64,000 bases of DNA from Paracentrotus lividus (lineage: Eukaryota > Echinodermata > Echinoidea > Camarodonta > Echinidae), in contig CALNVZ010000174.1 of assembly GCA_940671915.1 (NCBI GenBank), forward strand, positions 23,077,127 to 23,141,126, written 5' to 3'. The stretch's first letter is position 1; every line of letters starts with the position of its first letter. Shown here in pieces: positions 56,259 to 64,000 of this stretch. The notes under the pieces were generated by a model that searched no databases, was not told where the DNA came from, and worked only from the letters and a program-made list of their open reading frames with translations. The translations under genes were made by a program, and so were the position numbers.

Positions 56259-57884
56259 CTTATTTCCGTAGGGTAGCTCCATCAATGATCAAAACATTGT
56301 TTTTCGTGCAGGCCCTACAAAACATAAAATACAATAGATATATACAAACATTCAAATTAACATACTGGAACAAAGGACTTTACCTCAAACAAAATATCAT
56401 ACCTTTTTTGGTCAGTGATACTTCTGATCTTCAATAGATTCAAATAAAGAAAGAGAGATTTACAAATTATATGAAGATTATTGGTCAAACAATAAAAAAG
56501 ATTATTGGTCAAACAATAAAGAAGAGTATGAAGGTTTTATAAACTAGGGGACGCATCGTCCCTTCCTACATGTAGGGCCTGTGAATGCTCAATTTACAGC
56601 ATGGGTTTGATCAAGGGTGGGTGTTCAATTTAACATCCATTGAGGTCTGCTCTTATGAACTGAATAAAGACTGAACTCCAGATATAGCTGGTTGGAGGTT
56701 TGAAAATGCAAAACCTAGACTAATCATTATTTTTCAAGTTTACGACTCTCAACCTCCACAATGCGTTGTTGACTCTCTATCACACATTTGTAACCATGTA
56801 ATAAAAAAGAGGATATGTCAATAAAAATTCAATGAAAGTTAAGGATGTTGACTTTGAATTGCATATTACATTGTTAACATGTAGAGTGCTTGTAATTTGT
56901 GACATTTGCTTATTACTTTAAAGTTTGTTCACATGTAAATACCTGTGTTTATACTACATGTATTTTTCAATATTGGGTTGTTAGAGATACTTCAAACTAG
57001 CTCTTGAACATTGATCAAGTTTTTGGTGTACTTGTACAAGTATGTAAGTCACCTTGAGAACTATGTGTATATATATTCAAAGGATATATCCTGTACATGT
57101 ATAATGTAATCAAGTAATATATCACTTTGGAAATGCATCTAGATGAACATATTTTGCAAACAAAAAACACAGAATTAATTTCTTCACACCATATACACAT
57201 GTATGTCTTGCACTTGAAATTCATAAATATATGTCTTTCTTATTTGACTACAGATGAATGTTCATGTTGTCAAGTAGTGGTTCAATTGTTTTGTTCTCAT
57301 ATTCCTCAAAAAGATGGGATATTCTTCAATGTTTAATAGAAAACACTTTTTTATTGCCATCAGTGAACAACTTGAAGCTCATAAAGTCCTTTGTTCATGC
57401 CTGTCAGCACTTACAATGTACTTTATTATTATTTTTTGTTTGATCTCTTTATTACAGGGTAACAGTTTTACAGGGAAAATTCTGCTTCCAATTGCGGTAG
57501 GAACTGCATTTTCTGTGATCATCATAGCTGTGGCATACTGTTATTGCTCACGGAAAGGGCCAAGAAGATTAGCAAAGTCAAGCAGAAACGGGGTAAGATG
57601 TTACTATTATTAATTTTGGCTATGTAAATCAAAAATAAATATTCAATAAACAAATTTTCCTTAGCCTTCTGATGAGAATTTCAACTTTTCTTTGTTATCA
57701 TCATAGCTATATGTTGTGATTGTTTTAAACCCCAGAGACAAATGATTACTTACAAAGTAGAATGTGTTATAATCATTATGTTATCCTATCTTTCTTCCTT
57801 TGATTAAATTCTGTCCAGGTTCATAGAATGACCAGCAATGACAGGGTCATGCTCCTGGCAGACAGCTCTGAAGATGAATTCTAG
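47944..57884 (+). CDS. Mucin-like type I membrane protein, five coding exons, 294 aa
   Basis: Exons 47944-48159, 48581-49019, 53168-53196, 57458-57592 and 57819-57884 join in frame with GT-AG introns. Residues 1-25 (MERVHWILMPFLLAILCPF...) form a signal peptide. The second exon encodes about 146 residues dominated by Thr, Ser, Ala and Pro, a dense O-glycosylation target. After GDWNIIGIT and GNSFTGK comes one membrane span (ILLPIAVGTAFSVIIIAVAY), a Cys pair, basic RKGPRR, and a short tail ending DRVMLLADSSEDEF. D-R-V-M-L-L fits the acidic dileucine sorting signal [DE]xxxL[LI], and SSEDE is a casein kinase 2-like site, so trafficking through endosomes is likely (inference). The ATG at 47944 has A at -3 and G at +4. 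I do not recognise the orthologue; small mucin-like membrane proteins such as PARM1 or C11orf24 are similar in layout only. Confidence 0.75.
49219..49247. repeat. Perfect 13-bp stem, GAA-loop hairpin
   Basis: GCAGCCCGTACAC, loop GAA, then the exact complement. The outer stem GCAGCCC matches the hairpins at 46077 and 46373, while the inner stem differs on both sides in a compensated way. Lies in the first large intron of the mucin-like gene. Confidence 0.92.
50006..50693. mobile_element. Non-coding element with five copies of GGATGTAGTACCTTTTGG
   Basis: An inverse copy at 50027-50047 and forward copies at 50194-50214, 50456-50476, 50488-50508 and 50648-50668. Outside the terminal motifs the inverted similarity continues (ACAAT..ATATATGAAGAGGTCATTTCC against its counterpart ending CTCTTCATATATTCATTGT), giving TIRs of about 45 bp. 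Intronic in the mucin-like gene, no reading frame of note. Confidence 0.8.
51097..51788. mobile_element. Foldback element, ends AAGGGAAGCTCTGGACCC
   Basis: Left arm 51097-51330 is repeated in inverse at about 51475-51788, including AAGTTGCTTTTATAA, GAAGAAAATCGGAC and TAAGAAACTGTTTTCCTCAT. The right arm carries about 100 extra bases (51590-51680) absent from the left. The noisy copy at 42265 breaks off exactly inside this element's left end (AGCTCTGGACC). Confidence 0.88.
51855..52135. repeat. Weaker foldback next to the 51.1 kb element
   Basis: GAAGGTTTGAAGAAAATTCA and AATGAATG...TTGTTGATTT on the left pair imperfectly with ACAAAATCAACA, CATTCATT and GCTTCAAACCTTC on the right. A diverged foldback copy. 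Confidence 0.5.
54741..54810 (+). repeat. tRNA-derived SINE head
   Basis: TAGCTCAGTCGG at 54750-54761 is a perfect pol III A box with a good D stem (GCTC/GAGC). GGTCGAATCTT at 54795-54805 is a degenerate B box. The anticodon loop would be CTAGCAA, but the anticodon and acceptor stems do not pair, so this is a SINE or tRNA relic and not a working tRNA. Confidence 0.65.
54921..55377. mobile_element. Foldback element, ends AAAATACAACCCCTTT
   Basis: Arms of about 175 bp (left 54921-55098, right 55198-55377) are nearly perfect inverse copies, including CCTGCCCTTATACAGGAGTA, GTTTTCATT, CATATCCCACAGGC and GACTAATTTCATGGATGAAG. The centre is about 100 bp and non-coding. Intronic in the mucin-like gene. 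Confidence 0.93.
56229..56258. repeat. (TTTA)n microsatellite
   Basis: About seven ATTT/TTTA units in an intron of the mucin-like gene. Confidence 0.9.
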
Positions 57885-58023
57885 AGTCTTGTTACTAGAC
57901 TAAGTCTGAAAGAGATATGAACACAAACACCAATCACAGGAATCAGATGGTGCAATGGACCAACATCAACCTTGTGAAGCACCTCTTAATCTGACACTCA
58001 TGCATGCTTCATCCAGTGGATAG

Positions 58024-58355
58024 ACAGTTTATATCCATAATAATGTGGTCTTAAACCACATGAGCTTTAAACCATTTGGTCTAATTTCTGCTTGGTCTAA
58101 TTCTCACTTGGTCTCTGACTCTCATTTCCAATTTGTCTGACAACCACATTGCCTAATTGCATTTTTGTCTAATTACCAAATGAATATTTGGTCTATTACA
58201 ATTTTGTTACAGGTAAGTGATACAATGGTGTCATACCAGTTGGACATTAGACAAAATGGATATTAGATATTACCGTTTGCAGACGAAATGGAATTAGATA
58301 ATGTGGGATGTTACCATACTCACATAAAGCAAAGTGGGGTTAGACAAGTGGCAAG
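58024..58355. repeat. TTGGTCTAATT repeat cluster
   Basis: TTGGTCTAATT / TTTGTCTAATT-like words recur at 58077-58170, and inverse forms (ATTAGACAAAATGG, ATTAGATAATG, TTAGACAAG) follow at 58240-58350, so this is an imperfect inverted-repeat element just after the mucin-like gene. The 3' UTR of that gene may include it; AATAAA words lie near 59497 and 59610. Confidence 0.5.
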
Positions 58356-59530
58356 TTACATCAGAGGGGGATACTCTATGTACAAGTATACCCAGTTAAC
58401 ACCCTTCTGCCTCTTTGCAGACTATTTACCCAAGACTACATGATTATGTTGAATATCTATGAGACATGAACAGGGTAAGAATGCTTTTTTTCTTTATGGG
58501 GGCTCTTTTAAACTTTTTGGGAGAAAATGTCCATAGTCTACATGTTCTCAATGGTTAAAATTTGGTTGACAGGGGCTCTTTTTAGCCTCAGGGGGCAAAA
58601 TTGCCCTGATCATACCCCATGTACTTTTCCTCCTGGACATGAGCCAGCTTATGGTGATTGGTCCTGATTATTGTTCAGGCATGATTGTTTTTTTTTTATC
58701 AAACAGTGTGACATTTTGCCTCTTTCAATGGCTTCTATTTATTTATGAAGGGTGCATTTTAAAGAGATGAAATATGTCTGATTGAGAAATCTTTCAAGCT
58801 AAACTGACTGAATAGTTGCATTTGCATTAAAATGAAAGGACAAAAATGTTATGAAATGAAGTGTGCTATAACTGAGGATAAGTCTCCTATATGATGATCT
58901 TTGAAACAAGACTTGTTACAACTTTCTGGAAATAGCGTTTGTCAATCAATTTCATCAATATGAAATTGTACTAGTGCTATTGTATCCTGGAGAATTGTAT
59001 CAAATTGACAAAAGCAATCTTGATGATTAGAACTCATATTGGGCATAAACATCTCGATGGGTGACAGTTATCAATGGAAGCAATCTTCATGGACCAGCTA
59101 TACAAAAAAAAAAATTGTGCTTATCATTCGCAATTGATTTTAGACATTTGTGCAACCTGATACAGATAGATATGGTCATATTCAAACTAAGTGGGACATG
59201 AGGGTGAAAATTAAAACTTGCAAGAAATCAGTAGGCTTCAATATTTTTAAAAACTAGATATCCTAGACTTTATTTTTCCATTTTAATTACGTCAAATATC
59301 TTATTACATCTCAGATTACAGTGAATTGAGTACAAAGGTTATTTGATGTTATAAAATGTTGATTTTTCCACTAAAATACACATATTGCATATCAAATACA
59401 TCATTTGTATTTAAAGAGTATTTGTGAGTAAAATGCAGCCTTAGTATTGTCTTCAACCTCTGAATAGCATGAAATATTCTCAAAAGTCATTTTCAGAATA
59501 AACAAGAGCTTTAAAGTTTTCAAAAATGGT

Positions 59531-59748
59531 TGTCGTGTCACTCACGTTTTAAATGAAAAAGTTTTTTAGAAGTGTATATTTTAGAATTCAAATTGTCCCA
59601 ATACAGGATTAAATAAAGTTTCCCCATGCATTAGCTTATATACAGTAACCGTGTCAAATTTGTAATTGGTAAAGCCGCAATTCACAGTTCAAGTTCTGTC
59701 GTGTCACTCACAATGTCGTGTCACTCACAATATGTCGTGTCACTCACA
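59531..59748. repeat. Four copies of TGTCGTGTCACTCACA
   Basis: Copies at 59531-59546, 59697-59712, 59714-59729 and 59733-59748, all forward; the first has G in place of the last A. The layout resembles one end of the motif-array elements at 5.1, 23.4 and 50.0 kb. I found no inverse copies to close the element. Confidence 0.8.
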
Positions 59749-59878
59749 ATATCATATTATACCTAAATAATGATCTATGAATGAAACATTATTGTAGTAA
59801 ACAAAAACAATTAATATAGTCAACTGTCATTCCTGCCAACGTAGTAAGCCTACTAAGGTGCAGATCGGGGCTGCTTCT

Positions 59879-60590
59879 CCACCCCCCCCCCACCCCCCTG
59901 AAAAAAAGGGGGAGAAATGGGGGAAAAATTGATGTTATTGATAGATGACTGACCTGAATGACTGACCCAACCCTACCCCTATGGCAGATATATATGATGC
60001 ACTCCCCCCCTTTCCTTTTTATTTTCCAACTTGCCCATTGTTAATAGAATAGTCCAGTGATGTTCATGTTAAAACATTGTGTGTATGTGTGTTTGTGTTT
60101 TAAATTTAAGGAGTGTATGCTGTGCAATACACTGTGAGTGCCAATTGAATTAAATTGAATAGAATTGAATTGAATAGAATTGAATTCATTATAGCTCACA
60201 TTTGACAACTTAAGCACATGGCTGAAACATTTCCTGCTGTTTACAAGGTGAGTTAACATTTCATTATTTCAAAGCAAATTTCTTGAAGAATGATATTGAG
60301 TATTCTGAATGTAGCTCTATATGACTCAGAATATATGCCCAAACACTTTTATCAGCATTTTTCTCCTCTGGTACTAGAAGTCTACCCTTTAATTTATTAC
60401 TTGTGCATGCAGTGTGTCTAATTTATTGTACAATGTACAGTCTAGACATGAGTTGGCTCATTTCTGAAAAAAACAAAACAAAAGAAACATAAAGTACATT
60501 AAAAAAAAGTGTGCATGTCTTTTGATTAAAACATCTATTGATTAAAAATAACTCTAAATTTTATCTTTTTATCTTTTTTCTCCAGCATTA
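59879..60590. other. Intergenic DNA upstream of the transposase gene
   Basis: Contains a C-rich patch at 59879-59898, a short (TTGAATAGAA)-type repeat at 60145-60186, and a pyrimidine tract ending TTTTTTCTCCAG at 60575-60586. The tract is a plausible 3' splice site 13 bp before the transposase ATG. Confidence 0.6.
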
Positions 60591-60598
60591 CATATACA

Positions 60599-62692
60599 AT
60601 GGTACGAAAAACAGATGCACAACGACAGTGTCAACGCATTGAAAAGTTGAAAAAGGATGGGAAGTATGAGGAATTCAAGAGGAAGCGAGCAGAGGAGAGG
60701 AAGATTTCAAGGATAAAGAAGAAGGAGAGCATGACTCCAGAGCAGAAAGAGGAAGAGAAGTTGAAACGAAAGATTGAGCAAAGGGCCCATCGCCAAAGGA
60801 AAAAGGAACAAACTCCAGTAAGACAACACCCTACTCCTGCATACAAATCTAAATGTACAGAAGCAAAGGCTACAATACGGTTGCTACGAGCTCTTCCTCA
60901 GAGTCCCACAAAGCAGAGGGTCGTTTGTAAGAATCTAGTTGTAAAGTTGTTTCCTGGGCGATCGGTGTTCAAGACGACGAGCAGGGAGAGGAAGCCTTCT
61001 GTTCTGACCGACACTGTTCAGAAAGCACTGACTGATTTTTATTGCGCAGATGACATCTCTTCAATGAGTCCGAGTATGAAGGACAGGCACATCAGGCGTG
61101 ATGAAATGGGTAAAAGAGTTCTGGATGACAATGGAGAAACTGTCAGTGATCAAAGACGGTATCTGTGTTACACCATAACAGAGGCTTACCAACTGTTCTG
61201 TGAACAGTACCCTGCTATCAAAATCGGCCGCTCAACATTTTACAGTTGCAAGCCAGACTATGTTATGCTAAGAGCCAACACTCCAGCCAACATGTGCTTG
61301 TGTACCCATCACGAAAACATGCGTCTCCTTGTGTCTGTAGTGGACAGTCTACGAGATCAGACAACACTGATTAACACTGCTGTGTGTGATGAAAGCAGCA
61401 AATCCTGTATGATGCAGTCTTGTGCAAACTGTGGTAATTTGAAACTCTGGCAAAAATTTTGTGATGAGAACTTCACAGATGAAGAATTGGAAGAGCAAAT
61501 CAATTACCAACAGTGGATGCTCAACGATGAGGGACGTCTGGCTCGTGTCAATCTGCATGGGTGCCTTTCTGATGTCATTGAGGCAATTAACCTCAAACTT
61601 GGATTCTTCCTGGGCCATGTCTACATTAAACGAGCTCAGTCTTTGTCCTTCAAACAGAAGAAAGCCAGCCTCACAGCAAACACAGCACTATTCCACTTTG
61701 ACTTCAGTGAGAATTACCAGTTTGTCCCACAGGATGAAGTGCAAAGTGGACATTGGGATCATCTGTCTTGTACCCTCTTCACTGCAATGGTTCACTATAA
61801 GGACACTCACAGCACTGACATCAGAAGTGACCCGATAGTTGTTGTCTCTGACTACATGAATCATGACAAATATGCCGTTCGTGCCTTCTTGAACAGAGTT
61901 TTTGAAGCATTTGAGAAGAAGCACCCTGAATTGAACATTGATCACAAGGTATTCCAGAGTGACGGAGCTGCTCAGCATTTTAAACAGAAGTTCTCACTCT
62001 GTTGTATGACCCTGATGGATGGGGATGCTGAATGGAACTTCAGTGCAACCTCCCACGGAAAGGGAGAGGTTGATGGCTTAGGAGGGACCTGCAAACGTAG
62101 GGTTCGAGAGAAGACCAATGCTCGAAGAGTTGATCCCCAAAATTCTCAAGAATTTAGCAAATGTGCATCAGAAGTTTGCAGCGGAATAACTGTACTTCAC
62201 TGCTCAAAAGAAGAAGTCCAAGGTATGAAGACCCACTTGGACAATGTCTGGAACAAGGAAGGCAAAGCAATCCAATGTATTCCTGGCACTAGGAAGAACC
62301 ATTTCTTCCGCAAAGTTGAGCCATATGTCATCGGCTGCCAGACTGTCTCCAATGATTCAACCGACTATGCCATATTCTCTTTCCTTACTGGAAAAGAAAT
62401 CCACCCAGCTGTGCCGGAGAAAGAGGTACATGTAGCAAACCCCAAAACTGCCACATACAGACAAGGAGAGTGGGTCAAAGTTCTGTATGACAACAAGCAG
62501 CATGTCGGAGTTGTCATCAGTGTCAATACTGCGAAGCACCTCCTCCAAGTGAAGTGCCTCATCCCTAAAGATAAAAAGTGGTGGAAGCTAGAGTGCGACA
62601 AGGATGCAGTGTGGTATAAGAAACGTGCGGTGGTGGGCAAATGTGACAGTGAACCAAGAACGAACCGCCGGGGTGACCTTTATGAACTGTGA
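60599..62692 (+). CDS. DDE transposase-like protein, 697 aa, superfamily unassigned
   Basis: One uninterrupted frame. Residues 1-75 are a highly charged Lys/Arg/Glu helix, likely DNA-binding or coiled coil. Cys and His residues at 233-280 (MCLCTHHEN and SCANCGNLKLW) probably bind zinc. The core has HFDFSENYQF (D368), VFQSDGAAQHFK (D455) and SHGKGEVDGLGG (E490): a D...D(34)E spacing as in cut-and-paste transposases, with a Lys/Gly-rich setting around the Glu. Residues about 620-690 (GEWVKVLYDNKQHVGVV...) look like a small SH3/Tudor-type beta fold. The frame is intact, which argues for recent activity or domestication. A splice acceptor just upstream of the ATG suggests a non-coding first exon. 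Similar orphan proteins are common in cnidarians and echinoderms as I recall, but I cannot name the superfamily. Terminal repeats were not found. Confidence 0.75.
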   Translation: MVRKTDAQRQCQRIEKLKKDGKYEEFKRKRAEERKISRIKKKESMTPEQKEEEKLKRKIEQRAHRQRKKEQTPVRQHPTPAYKSKCTEAKATIRLLRALPQSPTKQRVVCKNLVVKLFPGRSVFKTTSRERKPSVLTDTVQKALTDFYCADDISSMSPSMKDRHIRRDEMGKRVLDDNGETVSDQRRYLCYTITEAYQLFCEQYPAIKIGRSTFYSCKPDYVMLRANTPANMCLCTHHENMRLLVSVVDSLRDQTTLINTAVCDESSKSCMMQSCANCGNLKLWQKFCDENFTDEELEEQINYQQWMLNDEGRLARVNLHGCLSDVIEAINLKLGFFLGHVYIKRAQSLSFKQKKASLTANTALFHFDFSENYQFVPQDEVQSGHWDHLSCTLFTAMVHYKDTHSTDIRSDPIVVVSDYMNHDKYAVRAFLNRVFEAFEKKHPELNIDHKVFQSDGAAQHFKQKFSLCCMTLMDGDAEWNFSATSHGKGEVDGLGGTCKRRVREKTNARRVDPQNSQEFSKCASEVCSGITVLHCSKEEVQGMKTHLDNVWNKEGKAIQCIPGTRKNHFFRKVEPYVIGCQTVSNDSTDYAIFSFLTGKEIHPAVPEKEVHVANPKTATYRQGEWVKVLYDNKQHVGVVISVNTAKHLLQVKCLIPKDKKWWKLECDKDAVWYKKRAVVGKCDSEPRTNRRGDLYEL

Positions 62693-62699
62693 AGAGGAC

Positions 62700-64000
62700 A
62701 GTTATACATCAATGCAGTCTGCTTTTTATTGGTGTTGCTCTTATATCAGCTTTAAACAGAACAGTTGTAGATTTCATTTCACTCAGATTATGTTAGCTTT
62801 ACAGAGCACAGTTGTTATACTGCAATTTGCTTTTGTCAATGTTATTTCACTCTTATAGCAGTAGATGACAGAGTTGTAAAGAAGTCATTTTACTCTTACT
62901 GTATATCAAGTTACTTTTATATCAGCTTCAAAGAGGACAGTTGTTATATAGATACACATTATTTTACTCTTATTTATCAGCTTTAAAGTGGGCAATTGTG
63001 ATAATGCAATTTGCTCATTGTCAATGTTGTTTCACTCTGATATTAGCTTTAAAGTGGAAAGAACATTATATGGATATTATTTCACACTTTTATCAAACTC
63101 AAAGAGGACAGTTGTAGACAATGCAATTTGCATTTGTCAATGTTGTTTCACCTGATATTAGCTTTAAGCGGAAAGAACATTATATGGATAATATTTCACA
63201 CTTTTATCACAATTCAAAGAGGACAGTTGTTAGACAATGCAATTTGCATTTTGTCAATGTTGTTTCACTCTGATATTAGCTTTTAAAGCGGAAGAACATA
63301 TATGGATAATATTTCACACTTTTATCAATTCAAAGAGACAGTTGTTAGGCAATGCAATTTGCATTTTGTCAATGTTGTTTCACTCTGATATAGCTTTTAA
63401 CGGAAAGAACATTATATGGATATTATTCACACTTTTTTCAATTCAAGAGGACAGTTGTTTAGCAATGCAATTGCATTTTTCAATGTTGTTTCACTCTGAT
63501 ATTAGCTTTTAAGCGGAAAAACTTATATGGATAATATTTCACACTTTTTCACTTCAAGAGTACATTGTTAGGCAATGCAATTAGCATTTTGTCAATGTTT
63601 TCACTCTGATATTAGCTTTAAAGCGAAAGAACATTATATGGATATTATTTCACACTTTTATAACTTCAAAGAGGACAGTTGTTAGGCAATGCATTAGCAT
63701 TTTTCGTCAATGATTTCACTTCTGATATTAGCTTTAAAGCGGAAAGAACATTATATGGATAATATTTCACACTTTTATCAACTTCAAAGAGTACAGTTGT
63801 TAGGCAATGCAATTTGCATTTTGTCAATGTTGTTTCACTCTGATATTAGCTTTTAAGCGGAAAGAACATTATATGGATATTATTTCACACTTTTATCAAA
63901 TTCAAAGAGGACAGTTGTTAGACAATGCAATTTGCATTTTGTCAATGTTGTTTCACTCTGATATTAGCTTTTAAGCGGAAAGAACATTATATGGATAATA
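62700..64000 (+). repeat. Satellite array, unit about 118 bp, continues past window
   Basis: The unit holds GGCAATGCAATTTGCATTTT, GTCAATGTTGTTTCACTCTG, ATATTAGCTTTTAAGCGG, AAAGAACATTATATGGATAA, TATTTCACACTTTTATCAA and CAAAGAGGACAGTTGTTAG. Units align at 63685, 63803 and 63921, exactly 118 bp apart. Diverged units begin within 10 bp of the transposase stop codon (62700-62950) and become regular rightwards. Confidence 0.92.

Overview
The window is AT-rich, intron-rich animal DNA packed with short non-autonomous transposons, foldback elements, minisatellites and G/C homopolymers. A single-domain phospholipase B1 with GT-AG introns, a sulfotransferase and a Thr-rich membrane mucin fit a marine invertebrate deuterostome, and an echinoderm is my best guess (inference). 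No bacterial-type gene or CRISPR array is present. All three host genes read on the + strand.

Layout. (1) 1-18.2 kb: the 3' thirteen exons of a phospholipase B1-like (PLB1) GDSL lipase that ends in a membrane anchor. Its introns hold palindrome-rich repeats, a 2.1 kb inverted-repeat element, a 2.3 kb minisatellite of about 32 bp units and a long GA tract. (2) 18.2-21.8 kb: repeat-rich intergenic DNA. (3) 21.8-23.1 kb: a two-exon P-loop sulfotransferase with a TATA box. (4) 23.4-26.5 kb: a non-coding element studded with copies of TGTCCGTCCGTGACA. (5) 26.6-45 kb: a Tc1/mariner-like foldback element containing a 25-N gap, then a long stretch that looks like uncorrected single-pass read. Much of that stretch is a noisy second copy of 43.8-45.0 kb and 47.6-51.1 kb, so it should not be annotated as independent biology. 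A clean retroelement gag-like ORF lies at 42.3-43.1 kb on the minus strand. (6) 46.4-57.9 kb: a CRE/YY1/ETS-type promoter and five coding exons of a small mucin-like type I membrane protein. (7) 58-64 kb: repeats, an intact 697-codon DDE transposase-like gene, and a satellite of about 118 bp units that begins directly behind its stop codon and runs off the window.

Most notable. Several unrelated-looking elements share one architecture: a 15-21 bp motif scattered through AT-rich non-coding DNA, with the outermost copies inverted. Four compact hairpins with a shared CAGCCC...GGGCTG outer stem and variable but compensated inner stems lie in or beside the mucin gene. The lipase nucleophile motif GDSL reads GIPF, exactly what a pair of compensating one-base homopolymer shifts would produce.
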